Source: an uncultured Lachnospiraceae bacterium (lineage in GTDB: Bacteria > Bacillota_A > Clostridia > Lachnospirales > Lachnospiraceae). From it: a stretch of DNA of 64,000 bases. A program made the position numbers and the translations under genes. The notes below the pieces were generated by a model. That model was not told where the DNA came from and did no database searches. It saw only the letters and a list, made by a program, of their open reading frames with translations. Below, in pieces: positions 50,401-59,158 of this stretch. The stretch covers positions 1 through 64,000 of the forward strand of contig CADCIU010000002.1 of assembly GCA_902801585.1 (NCBI GenBank), given 5' to 3'. Position 1 is the first letter of the stretch, and the number at the start of each line of letters is the position of its first letter.

Positions 50401-50715
50401 TTAATCCTTGATCTTCACCGCCGTGCCGTAAGCCATTACTTCCGCTGCGCTCTGCATGACAGACGCCGAGCTGTAACGGATGGCAACGATCGCATCTGCT
50501 CCCATTTCTTCTGCTTCTGCGACCATGCGCTTGGTTGCGAGCGCACGGGCGTCGTTCATCATCTGATTGTAGCGCGTCAGCTCTCCGCCCACGAGGGTCT
50601 TGAGTCCGGCCCCGATGTCGCGCACAGCATTGACAGTCTGGATCGTACTTCCCTTGACCAGGCCCAGTGTCTCGAGTTCTTTTCCGGAAATTGTTTCAGT
50701 AGTTGTCAAGATCAT
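50401..50715 (-). CDS. YbjQ-family (heavy-metal-binding domain) protein
   Basis: 104 residues. Start ATG 50715 chosen because GGAG lies six bases upstream; an earlier GTG overlaps the ribosome site. Signatures: TTETISGKELETLGLVKGSTI near the N-terminus and MVAEAEEMGADAIVAIRYSSASV in the second half. The family forms pentameric beta-barrel-like assemblies of unknown function; the metal-binding label is historical. The start lies inside the end of the upstream small membrane protein gene. Confidence 0.85.
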   Translation of the reverse strand: MILTTTETISGKELETLGLVKGSTIQTVNAVRDIGAGLKTLVGGELTRYNQMMNDARALATKRMVAEAEEMGADAIVAIRYSSASVMQSAAEVMAYGTAVKIKD

Positions 50716-50923
50716 CTTCTTCTCCACTCCTTATCTCCCGAATCCGGGTTGACAATGTGTAAACCATACCTATTCCAAGCAGGATGAGCGGGACCGCCAT
50801 AAGGAGCACCGCCGGTTCTGCGATGGATTCATAAAACAGCAAAGCACAATATACGGCCAAATATAACAAGAATAAAACAGTGATGACGATCGGTGCGATC
50901 ATCTTTTTTGCATGGGATGACAT
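50696..50923 (-). CDS. Small two-helix membrane protein
   Basis: 75 residues, TM helices at about 8-30 (MIAPIVITVLFLLYLAVYCALLF) and 36-57 (EPAVLLMAVPLILLGIGMVY), an Arg/Glu-rich C-terminal tail. No family recognised. Its end overlaps the YbjQ gene start by 20 bases, so the two are coupled. Confidence 0.65.
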   Translation of the reverse strand: MSSHAKKMIAPIVITVLFLLYLAVYCALLFYESIAEPAVLLMAVPLILLGIGMVYTLSTRIREIRSGEEDDLDNY

Positions 50924-50959
50924 GATACGACCTTCTTTCTTTACTCCCCGGCCCCGGGT

Positions 50960-52474
50960 TCACCTGTTTCTCATCGCATCCGCAACGCCCTGCACCTTCA
51001 TTCCGATGACGACCTGCAGACTCTGAGGCCCTGTCTTGATCACTGCCTTGGCGCCGGACGACTTGAGAATTCCGTCGTCCACAAGCTCATAATTATGCAC
51101 GTCAACACGCAGCCTTGTAATACAGTTGTCTAAACTCTGAATATTATCTTTGCCGCCCAGTCCTTGCAGGAGCCCGTCCACATTGAATCCGTCCACGATC
51201 AACGGTTCATTCGTCCCGGCCGGGACCTGGCCTGTACCGCTTCCGTCAGTCCTCACTTGTGACGCAGTTTCTGCTGCTTCGGAAGGTTCGTCCTCTCTGC
51301 CAGGCGTCTTCAGATTCAGCCTTGTGATCATGACGCGGAATACCAGATAGAAGGTCACAAACGCCGCCGCGCCGAGCGGCAGGATCATCCAGGTTTTCGC
51401 CGCTGCAGGGAGCGAAGCCGAGAACAGGAGGTCCGTTGCGCCCGCCGAAAAGGCGAAGCCCGCGCGAAAGCCGACCAGAGCCGTCACATAGCTGAACACA
51501 CCGTACAGAGCGGCGTATACAGCGTAGAGGACCGGCGCTGTAAACATGAAGGCAAATTCGAACGGCTCCGTGATGCCGCACACAAAGGAGCACAATGCCG
51601 CAGATGCCAAAATACCGATGGTCGCTTTCTGCTTCTTTTTTGGCGCGCAGTGCACCATTGCCAGCGCTGCGCCCGGTACACCGAACATCATGCACGGGAA
51701 AAAGCCGGACATATACATTCCGAGCGACCAGGTGACGTCATTTGACGTGTCTCCGGCCCAGAAATGCGTGATATCTCCCAGCCCGATCGTGTCAAACCAG
51801 AAAACATTGTTGAGCGCATGATGAAGCCCGACAGGGATCAGCAGTCGATTGAGAAAAGCGTAGATCCCGGCGCCGGCAGCACCCATCCCCGCGATTCCCT
51901 TGCCGAGCATGGTAAGCCCGCCGAATACCACAGGCCATGCAAACAAAAGCACAACGGAAACCAGCACGGACGCAAGTCCCGACACGATCACCGTGCTCCG
52001 CTTTCCGCTGAAGAAAGCCAGCCACTCGGGAAGCGATGTGTTCTTGAAGCGGTTGTAACTGAAGGAACCGATCAGGCCTGCCAAAATACCGATGAAGGGA
52101 TTTCGGATCCTGTCAAAAGCCATCTGCGCCGTTTCGCTTATGGAGATCACATTCGCAAACAGCTTTACATTGTCCGTCTGCAGGAGTGTCGTGATCATCA
52201 GCCACGAGGCCAGCGCAGCGATCGCGGCTGTGCCGTCCCTTTCATCCGCCATACCTACGCCTATGCCGACCGCGAACAGGATCGCGATATTGTCGATGAG
52301 GGCGCCTCCGGCTTTGACAAGAAACATCCCCATCATCGGGACCATTCCAACTACATCTCCGCCCTGCATGGAAGTCGGGCACAAAAGATAACCCACGCCC
52401 ATCAAAATGCCGCAGAGCGGCAGACATGCCACGGGAAGCATGATCGCTTTCCCCAATTTCTGCAAAAACTTCAT
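50960..52474 (-). CDS. PTS sugar transporter IICB subunit (glucose/GlcNAc type)
   Basis: 504 residues. A IIC channel domain (about 1-380) with ten or so TM helices and the family signature GITEPFEFAFMF (about 300-311), then a linker and a IIB domain with the phosphorylated Cys in NCITRLRVDV (about 452-461). The layout is of the Glc family and closest to N-acetylglucosamine or maltose/glucose types; the sugar cannot be fixed from sequence. No IIA domain is attached; a general Crr-like IIA would be needed. ATG 52474 behind GGTGACAAGAGATG. Palindromes lie upstream. Confidence 0.9.
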   Translation of the reverse strand: MKFLQKLGKAIMLPVACLPLCGILMGVGYLLCPTSMQGGDVVGMVPMMGMFLVKAGGALIDNIAILFAVGIGVGMADERDGTAAIAALASWLMITTLLQTDNVKLFANVISISETAQMAFDRIRNPFIGILAGLIGSFSYNRFKNTSLPEWLAFFSGKRSTVIVSGLASVLVSVVLLFAWPVVFGGLTMLGKGIAGMGAAGAGIYAFLNRLLIPVGLHHALNNVFWFDTIGLGDITHFWAGDTSNDVTWSLGMYMSGFFPCMMFGVPGAALAMVHCAPKKKQKATIGILASAALCSFVCGITEPFEFAFMFTAPVLYAVYAALYGVFSYVTALVGFRAGFAFSAGATDLLFSASLPAAAKTWMILPLGAAAFVTFYLVFRVMITRLNLKTPGREDEPSEAAETASQVRTDGSGTGQVPAGTNEPLIVDGFNVDGLLQGLGGKDNIQSLDNCITRLRVDVHNYELVDDGILKSSGAKAVIKTGPQSLQVVIGMKVQGVADAMRNR

Positions 52475-52495
52475 CTCTTGTCACCTCGCTTCGCT

Positions 52496-52548
52496 CCCCG
52501 GGCACGGGGCTCGGGTAATGTTTCTGTTCCCCGAGCCCAAGGCTCGGG
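52496..52548. repeat. Two GC-rich palindromes between PTS and phosphatase genes
   Basis: CCCCGGGCACGGGGCTCGGG (52496-52515) and CCCCGAGCCCAAGGCTCGGG (52529-52548). Confidence 0.8.
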
Positions 52549-52553
52549 TGACG

Positions 52554-54686
52554 TCACTCCATCTTCAGCACTACCATTGTGATATCATCATATTGCTCCG
52601 CGCCTGATGTAAACGCAAGTATATCTGCCCGGACCGCCCGGAGCAGTTCCTCGGGTGCCAGCTGATAATTTGCTTCCAGGCACTCCAAAAGCCTCTGTTC
52701 TCCATACAGCTTCAGGTCTGTATTGGCCGCCTCTGTCACACCATCCGTATAAAGGAAGAGTACATCTCCTTTGCCCAAAGTGATCTCATTATTGCGGTAC
52801 AGCGTATCTTCAAGACCTGCCAGTACAAATCCCCGCCGGTACTGCTTGAAGTCCATATACCGGAATGGCTCGCCCGATTCTTTCAGGAGCGGCGGATTGT
52901 GGGCTGCATTCGCAAACTCCATCGTACAGGACCTCAGGTCCATCACACCGAGCCACACCGTGACGAACATCCCCTTCTCATTGTTCTCGCACAGCTGGGC
53001 ATTGGCAAGCTGCAGGGCTTTGGCGGGGCTCTCGCCGGCAAGCACAAAGTTTTTGATGAGCGTCTTGGCTGTCATCATGAACAGCGCTGCAGGCACGCCT
53101 TTGCCGGAAACATCTGCGACCACGATTCCCAGCTTCTCCTCTCCAATCCGGAAATAATCATAGAAATCGCCGCCGACTTCTCTTGCAGCTTCCATGCTTC
53201 CCAGCACCACGATCTCCGGATCACCGTGACTGACAAGACTGCCGGACGGAAGCGCTGAATTCTGCACCTCCCGCGCGAACTCCATCTCGCGCTTGTTCTG
53301 CTCCGCGATTTCACGCATCGTCTTCTTCAGCGCATCGACTGTCGTGTTGATGCCTTGCGAGAGCTCTTCAAACTCCGTGTTCCCCGAAACCGTTACCTTC
53401 TCGTCCAGGTTCCCGGCACGGATCTGGCTCAGGCTCCCGTTCACTTCCTGGATCTTCTGGACCACATCCTTGCGGACGATCACAGAGATCATTTCAAACA
53501 GCAGCAAATGCATTGCAAGCAGGCCGCCCAGCAAATAAGCCAGTGTCCGGTTTCTTCCCATATAAATCTCGCTGTCCGGGATAAAAGAGAGAATCACAAG
53601 ATCGTTCACTTTTTGGACAATTCCCATGCCGGAATAGCCGTCGACCACCATATCGCAGACACTATCGGGAACAAGTTTTTCATATGCCGGACAGAGGTCG
53701 GACAATCGACTGACTTCCATGGATCCCTTGCCGGATATCAAAATCTCATCCTTCTTGGCGATCGTGATGAATCCGGTGCTACCGACACCCAGATCCTCTT
53801 CAACGATCGTATTTCCCGTGGTATCAACCTGACGCAGGATTTCGTCTGTTTTCGACTGCAGGAGCGCGCGGGCATGCTCCTGATCCTGCTTGGAAAACAG
53901 ATAGTACAGGAAAAACAGCATCAGAAAGAACGCCGTGACAATGAACAAAAACAGCCATTTTCGGAAAGTCTTCTGCAGAGGCTTGTCGTAAATCATCTCT
54001 TTGCCCCCGCGCAGAGCGTTTCTGTCCGGTTCAGCAGATATATCAGCAGCTGATTCCGCATCTGTTTCACCGGCCTCTGAGAACTTTCGTCCCTTTGCCG
54101 TCACCTCCAGTATTCCCAGTTTATTCAAGATCAGCGCAGTCAGGCAGGTGATCGAAACCGCCAGCACGATCTCATAAAAAATATTAACCGCCACAATGTT
54201 CGTGACCACGATCGTACTGGCCGACAGATTATCCGTGATGCCGACGGAACTCGGGCTGAGGATCGCTACCGACATGATCACGAAAACAGCGTTGGCGATC
54301 ACACCGCAGAGTGCGGAAAAGCCGACACAGATCAACTTGGCTGATATTGTATGGTCATCCGCGATCCGGCATACTGTTTTATAGACAAAATACACCGCGA
54401 TCGGGACCATAAGCCTGGGTACTACGGATACCATCGGGTTCTGGAACAGATAATCAAGCATCCCGGAAGGATGCCAGTATGCGCTGACCAGGGAGGAAAG
54501 GCCGAAAATTCCCGCAAGCACAACACCTTGCGGCAGACCGATCAGCGTTGTTGCAATAAAGATCGGGATGTGAAGAACAGTAAACGCGATTCTTCCAATC
54601 GTAAAAAAACCCAGATCTGCGACTGTCAGAAATATTTCTATTACGGCCAGGACCGCCGTCAAAATCCACTTGGTCTTTTGGTTCAT
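52554..54686 (-). CDS. Membrane PP2C-type phosphatase (SpoIIE/RsbU-like) with two membrane sensory regions
   Basis: 710 residues from ATG 54686. Six TM helices in residues 1-190 resemble ECF-transporter S components (ADLGFFTIGRIAFTVLHIPIFI, SPSSVGITDNLSA). A cytoplasmic linker follows, then another TM pair (about 258-280 and 385-405) around an extracytoplasmic loop, then a HAMP-like helix and coiled coil. The catalytic PP2C domain occupies about 480-710, with the metal-binding AREVGGDFYDYF (about 492-503) and VVADVSGKGVPAALFM (about 511-526). Such phosphatases dephosphorylate anti-anti-sigma proteins to activate a sigma factor; the target here is not in the window. The ribosome site is modest (AAGG). 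No kinase partner nearby. Confidence 0.85.
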   Translation of the reverse strand: MNQKTKWILTAVLAVIEIFLTVADLGFFTIGRIAFTVLHIPIFIATTLIGLPQGVVLAGIFGLSSLVSAYWHPSGMLDYLFQNPMVSVVPRLMVPIAVYFVYKTVCRIADDHTISAKLICVGFSALCGVIANAVFVIMSVAILSPSSVGITDNLSASTIVVTNIVAVNIFYEIVLAVSITCLTALILNKLGILEVTAKGRKFSEAGETDAESAADISAEPDRNALRGGKEMIYDKPLQKTFRKWLFLFIVTAFFLMLFFLYYLFSKQDQEHARALLQSKTDEILRQVDTTGNTIVEEDLGVGSTGFITIAKKDEILISGKGSMEVSRLSDLCPAYEKLVPDSVCDMVVDGYSGMGIVQKVNDLVILSFIPDSEIYMGRNRTLAYLLGGLLAMHLLLFEMISVIVRKDVVQKIQEVNGSLSQIRAGNLDEKVTVSGNTEFEELSQGINTTVDALKKTMREIAEQNKREMEFAREVQNSALPSGSLVSHGDPEIVVLGSMEAAREVGGDFYDYFRIGEEKLGIVVADVSGKGVPAALFMMTAKTLIKNFVLAGESPAKALQLANAQLCENNEKGMFVTVWLGVMDLRSCTMEFANAAHNPPLLKESGEPFRYMDFKQYRRGFVLAGLEDTLYRNNEITLGKGDVLFLYTDGVTEAANTDLKLYGEQRLLECLEANYQLAPEELLRAVRADILAFTSGAEQYDDITMVVLKME

Positions 54687-54718
54687 ACAGATACCCGCCT
54701 TCACTACAGCCATCATTT

Positions 54719-54766
54719 GAGCCTCGGGTTCGGGGAGCATTCCGCCTCGCCAGCCCGAGGCTTGAG
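54719..54766. repeat. Two partial GC-rich palindromes upstream of the phosphatase gene
   Basis: GAGCCTCGGGTTCGGGGAGC (about 54718-54737) and CCAGCCCGAGGCTTGAG (about 54750-54766). Confidence 0.7.
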
Positions 54767-54837
54767 AAATACACCCATGCTATTATTTTACTCTATTTAT
54801 CGCTCATCGTAAAACAAAGCTATGTAAAATATCTATC

Positions 54838-55554
54838 TCACTCCAGCAGCCTCCGCAGCAGCTGTTCCCGATTGTTGATGAACATCTCCATAACCCGGTA
54901 ACTCTCCGTCTCCTCATATCTGCACGAGTGGATCCGCCCGCCGTCAAACGACAGGATCTCCGCTCCGGGAATTCCCAGCAATATGGGGGAATGTGTCGCC
55001 ATGATAAACTGCGCGCCGGCCTTCGCACATCGATCGATCTCCATCAGCAGCGTGAGCTGTCTTTGCGGAGAGAGCGCCGCTTCCGGCTCATCCAGAAGAT
55101 AGATCCCGCCTCCCCTGAGCGAATTCCGGGCAAGAGCCAAAAAACTCTCCCCGTGCGATTTTTCGTGATAATGCTGCGGGATACCGCCCGGACCTCTGCT
55201 GTACTCTTCTTCTTTCGTAGCCACATTGTAAAAGCTTTCCGCACGCAAAAAATAGCCCCACCCGGGCTTGCGAATGCCCCTGGTCAGGCGTACAGCCTCA
55301 TGCAGCTGTGAGTGCGAATCATAGGTCGAAAACTGATAATTCCTGGTCCCGCCCTCCGGATTGAATCCGTATGCGACCGCGATCGCTTCAAGAAGTGTTG
55401 ACTTACCGGTTCCGTTCTCCCCCACAAAGCAGGTGACCGCCTTCTCAAAAGCGATCTCCTCTGTACTACTGATCGCCGGGATACCGCGAAGGTAACTGTC
55501 TTGCGATATTTTGCCCCAGTCAATCAAAACACTGCGAATAAACTGCGTATTCAT
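54838..55554 (-). CDS. AAA ATPase of the ABC-like type
   Basis: 238 residues. Walker A GENGTGKSTLLEAIA (about 43-57), signature-like segment FLALARNSLRGGGIYLLDEPEAALSP with Walker B (about 140-165), and a His switch in MATHSPILL. It is a stand-alone ATPase domain (COG3910 type) without coiled coil, so it is not an SMC or an OLD nuclease. Its role is unknown; ATPases of this group are found next to varied partners. It lies nine bases downstream of the SGNH hydrolase gene on the same strand. Confidence 0.85.
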   Translation of the reverse strand: MNTQFIRSVLIDWGKISQDSYLRGIPAISSTEEIAFEKAVTCFVGENGTGKSTLLEAIAVAYGFNPEGGTRNYQFSTYDSHSQLHEAVRLTRGIRKPGWGYFLRAESFYNVATKEEEYSRGPGGIPQHYHEKSHGESFLALARNSLRGGGIYLLDEPEAALSPQRQLTLLMEIDRCAKAGAQFIMATHSPILLGIPGAEILSFDGGRIHSCRYEETESYRVMEMFINNREQLLRRLLE

Positions 55555-55563
55555 ACAAACATC

Positions 55564-56400
55564 TCATTTCCAATATCCCAGCTCTATGCCCAGTTCATAG
55601 ACACCGTGCGCAAGCGCTATACAGCCATATTCGTTCAAGTGTGTGTTGTCGATCTCGGGATTCCTGAGCTGCAGCGAGATATTCCCGCGCTCAGCACGCC
55701 TGCGGTCCTCTTCCGTCTCCTCAAGGCCGTTGATAGCAAGCCCGTTCTCGACCAGATACTTTCTGCCGATCAGGAGATGCTCGCCAAATGCTTCCCTGAA
55801 AGCCGCTTCATACCGCGTATCTTCCATTCCGACCGGCTTCGTCGTGTAGCCCCAGATCTGCTCGAAATCATCGGGATCATCCGTGGAACTGATGATGATA
55901 TACCGGTCCGTCTCCGCCTCGCTGATCATCTGGCGGTACTGGGCGATCAGCTCATCCAGATTTCTCCATCCGCCGTTGTCGCCCATCTGAATGACCAGAA
56001 TGTCTTCCTTTTGGCTGCCATATGCAAAACTGCGGGCCATGATCTCGAGGCTGTCTTCTCCGCCCACGCCCAGGTTTCTGGCAGGAATCCCTGTCAGTTC
56101 TTCCAGAACTTCCGGATACGAGAGACCGTCACTGCCATATCCTTGTGTGATGGAATCTCCCCAGCAGTTGATCTCCTCCGCGGGCGTATTCCTGGCGAAA
56201 AGCGCCGCATTTGTCGCATCCGCCGACGCATTCTCGTTATCTCCGCCTTCGCCGGACGTCTCTTCTCTTCCGCTTGTATTCTTTCCTTCATTTCCGTGCG
56301 GCGCCTGATCCGCGGATCCCGTTCCGCAGGCACACAGGCAGACCAATGATGCCAAAACAGCGGCTATAGCAATCATTCTTCTTAATTCCATTTTCCTCAT
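55564..56400 (-). CDS. SGNH/GDSL-family hydrolase lipoprotein
   Basis: 278 residues. N-terminal signal with lipobox LCAC (about 22-25) and an acidic Ser/Gly-rich linker. Catalytic residues: Ser in CWGDSITQGYG (about 79-89), Gly in NLGVGGEDS, Asn in IQMGDNGG and the Asp-His pair in DNTHLNEYG (about 258-266). The fold covers esterases, lipases and carbohydrate acetylesterases; the substrate is not predictable. The gene begins 23 bases after the rplT terminator, so its transcription needs a promoter close to the terminator or read-through. Start ATG 56400; another ATG three codons later is possible. Confidence 0.85.
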   Translation of the reverse strand: MRKMELRRMIAIAAVLASLVCLCACGTGSADQAPHGNEGKNTSGREETSGEGGDNENASADATNAALFARNTPAEEINCWGDSITQGYGSDGLSYPEVLEELTGIPARNLGVGGEDSLEIMARSFAYGSQKEDILVIQMGDNGGWRNLDELIAQYRQMISEAETDRYIIISSTDDPDDFEQIWGYTTKPVGMEDTRYEAAFREAFGEHLLIGRKYLVENGLAINGLEETEEDRRRAERGNISLQLRNPEIDNTHLNEYGCIALAHGVYELGIELGYWK

Positions 56401-56423
56401 CTCTCTGAGGATTCCGTTCCTCT

Positions 56424-56457
56424 AAAAAAAGATGCCGCCGGTTACTTCCGGCAGCAT
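56424..56457 (-). terminator. Intrinsic terminator of the infC-rpmI-rplT operon
   Basis: On the minus strand GATGCTGCCGG with CCGGCGGCATC (one GU pair) and a six-base loop, followed by TTTTTTTA. Confidence 0.9.
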
Positions 56458-56477
56458 CCTTCTCATCTGCAATATGA

Positions 56478-56834
56478 TTAAGCGATCGCCTTCTTGGCAA
56501 CCTCAGTCAGAGCTGTGAAACCTGCTGCATCGTTGACTGCGAGCTCTGCGAGCATCTTGCGGTTGATGTCAACGCCTGCGACCTTGAGGCCGTGCATCAG
56601 CTGGCTGTAGCTGATTCCGTTCAGTCTTGCTGCTGCGTTGATACGAACGATCCAAAGAGATCTCATCTCTCTCTTCTTCTGCTTTCTGCCTGCAAATGCA
56701 GATGTCATAGCGCGCATAACAGACTGCTTGGCGATTCTGTACTGCTTGGATCTGGCTCCTCTGTAGCCTTTGGCAAGCTTTAATACTCTGTTGTGTTTCT
56801 TTCTCGCATTAAGAGCGCCTTTAATTCTGGCCAT
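56478..56834 (-). CDS. rplT: Ribosomal protein bL20
   Basis: 118 residues, canonical length. Matches bL20 throughout ([23 protein letters not shown] at the start in part, [17 protein letters not shown] in the middle, [10 protein letters not shown] near the end). Assembles early in the large subunit on 23S rRNA and, in Firmicutes, represses its own operon through the infC leader. Third gene of infC-rpmI-rplT. Confidence 0.98.
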   Translation of the reverse strand: MARIKGALNARKKHNRVLKLAKGYRGARSKQYRIAKQSVMRAMTSAFAGRKQKKREMRSLWIVRINAAARLNGISYSQLMHGLKVAGVDINRKMLAELAVNDAAGFTALTEVAKKAIA

Positions 56835-56879
56835 TTTTTATTCCTCCATCATATGTCATGCACAGCGTGCGCTGCGCGT

Positions 56880-56946
56880 TTCGTCTATTCTGATCTACTC
56901 TTCTCTGATCTACTCTATTCTGATCTACTCTACTTTGATCTGCAAA
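56880..56946. repeat. Short tandem repeat between rpmI and rplT
   Basis: Five imperfect copies of TCTGATCTACTC (period about 12-17 bases) in the spacer between two ribosomal protein genes. Confidence 0.7.
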
Positions 56947-56982
56947 ATCCTGTATGCTTTCTGACGAAACGGATCCTGCGCC

Positions 56983-57180
56983 TTACAGATAAGGCATGAT
57001 CTTCTTCATTGTCTTTACATTGGTAGCATCTGCCAGAATAGGCTTTCTGAGGGTTCTCTTCCTCTTTGTTGTCTTCTTGGTCAGGATGTGGCGCTTATTG
57101 GCTTTAAATCTGATCAGTTTGCCGGTGCCTGTCTTTTTGAAGCGCTTCGCAGCTGCTCTCTTTGTTTTCATCTTGGGCAT
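56983..57180 (-). CDS. rpmI: Ribosomal protein bL35
   Basis: 65 residues, canonical bL35: starts [20 protein letters not shown], ends in [12 protein letters not shown]. Small basic component of the large subunit. The gap to rplT (148 bases) contains a run of five near-repeats of TCTACTCT/TCTGATCTAC, of unknown meaning. Confidence 0.98.
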   Translation of the reverse strand: MPKMKTKRAAAKRFKKTGTGKLIRFKANKRHILTKKTTKRKRTLRKPILADATNVKTMKKIMPYL

Positions 57181-57348
57181 TCTATTTACCTCCTTCTGCC
57201 AAATGTGGATCTATACCCACATATCCGAATCATTCCGGGTCTGTTGACTGTCATAAGTTTCCTGACAGAGTTCTCTATTCAAACCGGCTGCGGCTGGCCG
57301 CACCGGCAGTGAACACAATCGGGATCAAATACGATCCGAATGCACTGC

Positions 57349-57870
57349 TCACTGCTTCTTACCGGCAAGAAACATCGTTAAGCTGCGCCCCTCGACCTTG
57401 GGTGCCTTGTCCACTGACGCACAATCCTTGAGCGAGTCGGCGAAATCCGTGAGGATATGAGCGCTCTGCTGCATGTGGGCCATTTCACGTCCGCGGAAGC
57501 GAAGTGTCACTTTTACGCGGTCACCTTTTGTGAGGAACTTTCTTGCAGCATTGATCTTCGTCTGAAGATCGTTCGTGTCGATGTTGGGAGACATGCGGAT
57601 CTCCTTGATCTCAACGACGTGCTGCTTTTTCTTGGCGTCTTTCTCTTTTCTGGTCTTCTCATATTTGTACTTGCCGTAGTCGATGATCTTGCACACCGGA
57701 GGCTTAGCGCCGGGAGAGATCTTCACCAGATCGAGATCTGCTTCTTCAGCCAGTTTTCTCGCTTCGTTTGCAGACATGATGCCGAGCATCTCGCCGTCAG
57801 CGCCGATCACTCGAACCTCCCTGTCACGAATTTGTTCATTAATGAATAAATTGTCGTTATTGTTTCTGAT
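57349..57870 (-). CDS. infC: Translation initiation factor IF-3, non-AUG (ATC) start
   Basis: 173 residues. Prevents premature joining of ribosomal subunits and proofreads the start codon. IF-3 signatures: INEQIRDREVRVIGADGEMLGI near the N-terminus, KISPGAKPPVCKIIDYGKYKY (about 50-70) and VKVTLRFRGREM in the C-terminal domain. The start is assigned to ATC 57870: GGAGGG lies seven bases upstream, which fits this codon, while the in-frame GTG at 57885 overlaps the ribosome site. Non-AUG infC starts (AUU, AUA, AUC) are a known autoregulatory device because IF-3 discriminates against them. The operon also has a leader terminator. Confidence 0.93.
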   Translation of the reverse strand: MRNNNDNLFINEQIRDREVRVIGADGEMLGIMSANEARKLAEEADLDLVKISPGAKPPVCKIIDYGKYKYEKTRKEKDAKKKQHVVEIKEIRMSPNIDTNDLQTKINAARKFLTKGDRVKVTLRFRGREMAHMQQSAHILTDFADSLKDCASVDKAPKVEGRSLTMFLAGKKQ

Positions 57871-57891
57871 TGTCGTACCCTCCACAACCTA

Positions 57892-57929
57892 AGACAAAAT
57901 AAAAACAGCAGTACATATCGTACCGCTGT
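57892..57929 (-). promoter_or_regulatory. infC leader terminator (L20-type attenuator)
   Basis: On the minus strand ACAGCGGTAC and GTACTGCTGT (57920-57929 and 57905-57914) form a hairpin followed by TTTTTATTTT, just upstream of the infC ribosome site. A long leader (to about 58040) precedes it. The layout matches the Firmicutes L20 leader, in which L20 binding promotes termination. A possible -10 (TACAAT) is near 58049 without a good -35. Confidence 0.8.
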
Positions 57930-58122
57930 CAACAAATCAATTCGCACACACAACTGCCTGCCGCAGGGGGCATGCCGCTGTCTGATCCGATCGATTGGTA
58001 TGAACCGCAAAAGCTTGCGCCGTTGGGTGAGAGCGGTAACTCTGCTTTATTGTACCAATGACGTGTCTTACCACGTACCCAAATACATTACCACTCTCTT
58101 TCCCACATGTCAAGTGCCGCTT

Positions 58123-58458
58123 TTACTTCTTTTTTATTTCTTCCTGCACGGCATTCTCTGTTTTCTCCCGCTCCTGCGGGTCCGATGCCAAAATATCAAG
58201 GCTTGCCATGCTGTGCCCGTTCCGGAACTTTCCGACGCACCAGATAAAGATCCACAGAAAGATCGGCACGGCGATCGTCATCCCAAGGCTGAAGCGAAAC
58301 AGCTTTCCGGCCGACTCCGTACCTATGCAGGCACTGATGAAAGTGACTGCATACAGCGCCACAAGAAGGACAATGCCGATGACAGCTGCAATTCGTTTGG
58401 CAGTCCACGGCGCTTTGCCGCTTCCGTCATTGCTGCCCGGATTTGTATTTCCGCTCAT
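58123..58458 (-). CDS. Small two-helix membrane protein
   Basis: 111 residues from ATG 58458 behind GGAGG. Helices at about 22-44 (RIAAVIGIVLLVALYAVTFISAC) and 56-76 (SLGMTIAVPIFLWIFIWCVG), a hydrophilic Ser/Gly N-terminus and an acidic-basic C-terminal tail. No family recognised. It is the last gene of the purB-purA-HAD unit (57-base gap). Confidence 0.65.
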   Translation of the reverse strand: MSGNTNPGSNDGSGKAPWTAKRIAAVIGIVLLVALYAVTFISACIGTESAGKLFRFSLGMTIAVPIFLWIFIWCVGKFRNGHSMASLDILASDPQEREKTENAVQEEIKKK

Positions 58459-58515
58459 AAGACCTCCGAAACCATAATATGCTGTATTTTGACCGCGCAT
58501 CGGCAGCGCGGCACT

Positions 58516-59124
58516 TCATTCCATCTCCAGAAGGGCCTTCAGGTCCGCGGCCGCCTGTTCGTGGTCTTTGACCAGGATCGTGTGGATCCCCAGCGATCTT
58601 GCAGCCGCCAGATTATCCTCCAGATCGTCCAAAAAGACACACTCCGAGGGCTCAAGGCCATATTTCTCGATCAGGATCATGTAGAAAGCCGGATCCGGCT
58701 TGATCACCTTGTAGTCACAGGACAGCAGTCCGCCGTCCATATGAGAGAGGAAATCCATCGCATCCTCATTATCATTTGCGACTTTCATTGAATAGTTGGA
58801 GAGATACAGAACTCTGCGCCCGCTCTCCCGCAGCTCCTCGATCCATGGAATGGATGTCTCCAGCCTGTAGACGATCCCATGGACGTTTTCCATAGATCTG
58901 CGGATCTCCGTCTCCAGCTCCGGCGCATCCTTTACAAAGCGGTCGATCACTTCTTCGTCGGTCAGTACGCCTCTGTCAAGTTCCTTCCAGTGCGGACTTT
59001 TCATCGTGCTGCTCAGGAGGCGCTCGCACATCTGCGGTGAGTAGCCGAACTGTTCAAAAAAGTGCAGTCTTCCCAGTCCGACCATGACGCCGCCGATATC
59101 AAATATTACCGTATTGATCTTCAT
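58516..59124 (-). CDS. HAD superfamily hydrolase (YihX-like)
   Basis: 202 residues. Motif I is FDIGGVMVG (about 8-16): the nucleophilic Asp is present, and the second Asp is replaced by Gly, as in the FDLGNVL/FDIGGVL branch. Motif II is LYLSNYS, motif III the Lys in VIKPDPAFY, motif IV FLDDLEDN. This branch includes glucose-1-phosphate and nucleotide phosphatases. Co-transcribed with purA and purB (34-base gap), so a purine-related phosphate is a reasonable guess. Confidence 0.88.
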   Translation of the reverse strand: MKINTVIFDIGGVMVGLGRLHFFEQFGYSPQMCERLLSSTMKSPHWKELDRGVLTDEEVIDRFVKDAPELETEIRRSMENVHGIVYRLETSIPWIEELRESGRRVLYLSNYSMKVANDNEDAMDFLSHMDGGLLSCDYKVIKPDPAFYMILIEKYGLEPSECVFLDDLEDNLAAARSLGIHTILVKDHEQAAADLKALLEME

Positions 59125-59158
59125 TAGCTTCTTCTCTATTCCTTATTCAACTCATTGT

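Noticed and set aside
54838..55554. OLD-family nuclease (anti-phage)
   Set aside because: The frame ends right after the ATPase core, with no Toprim domain.
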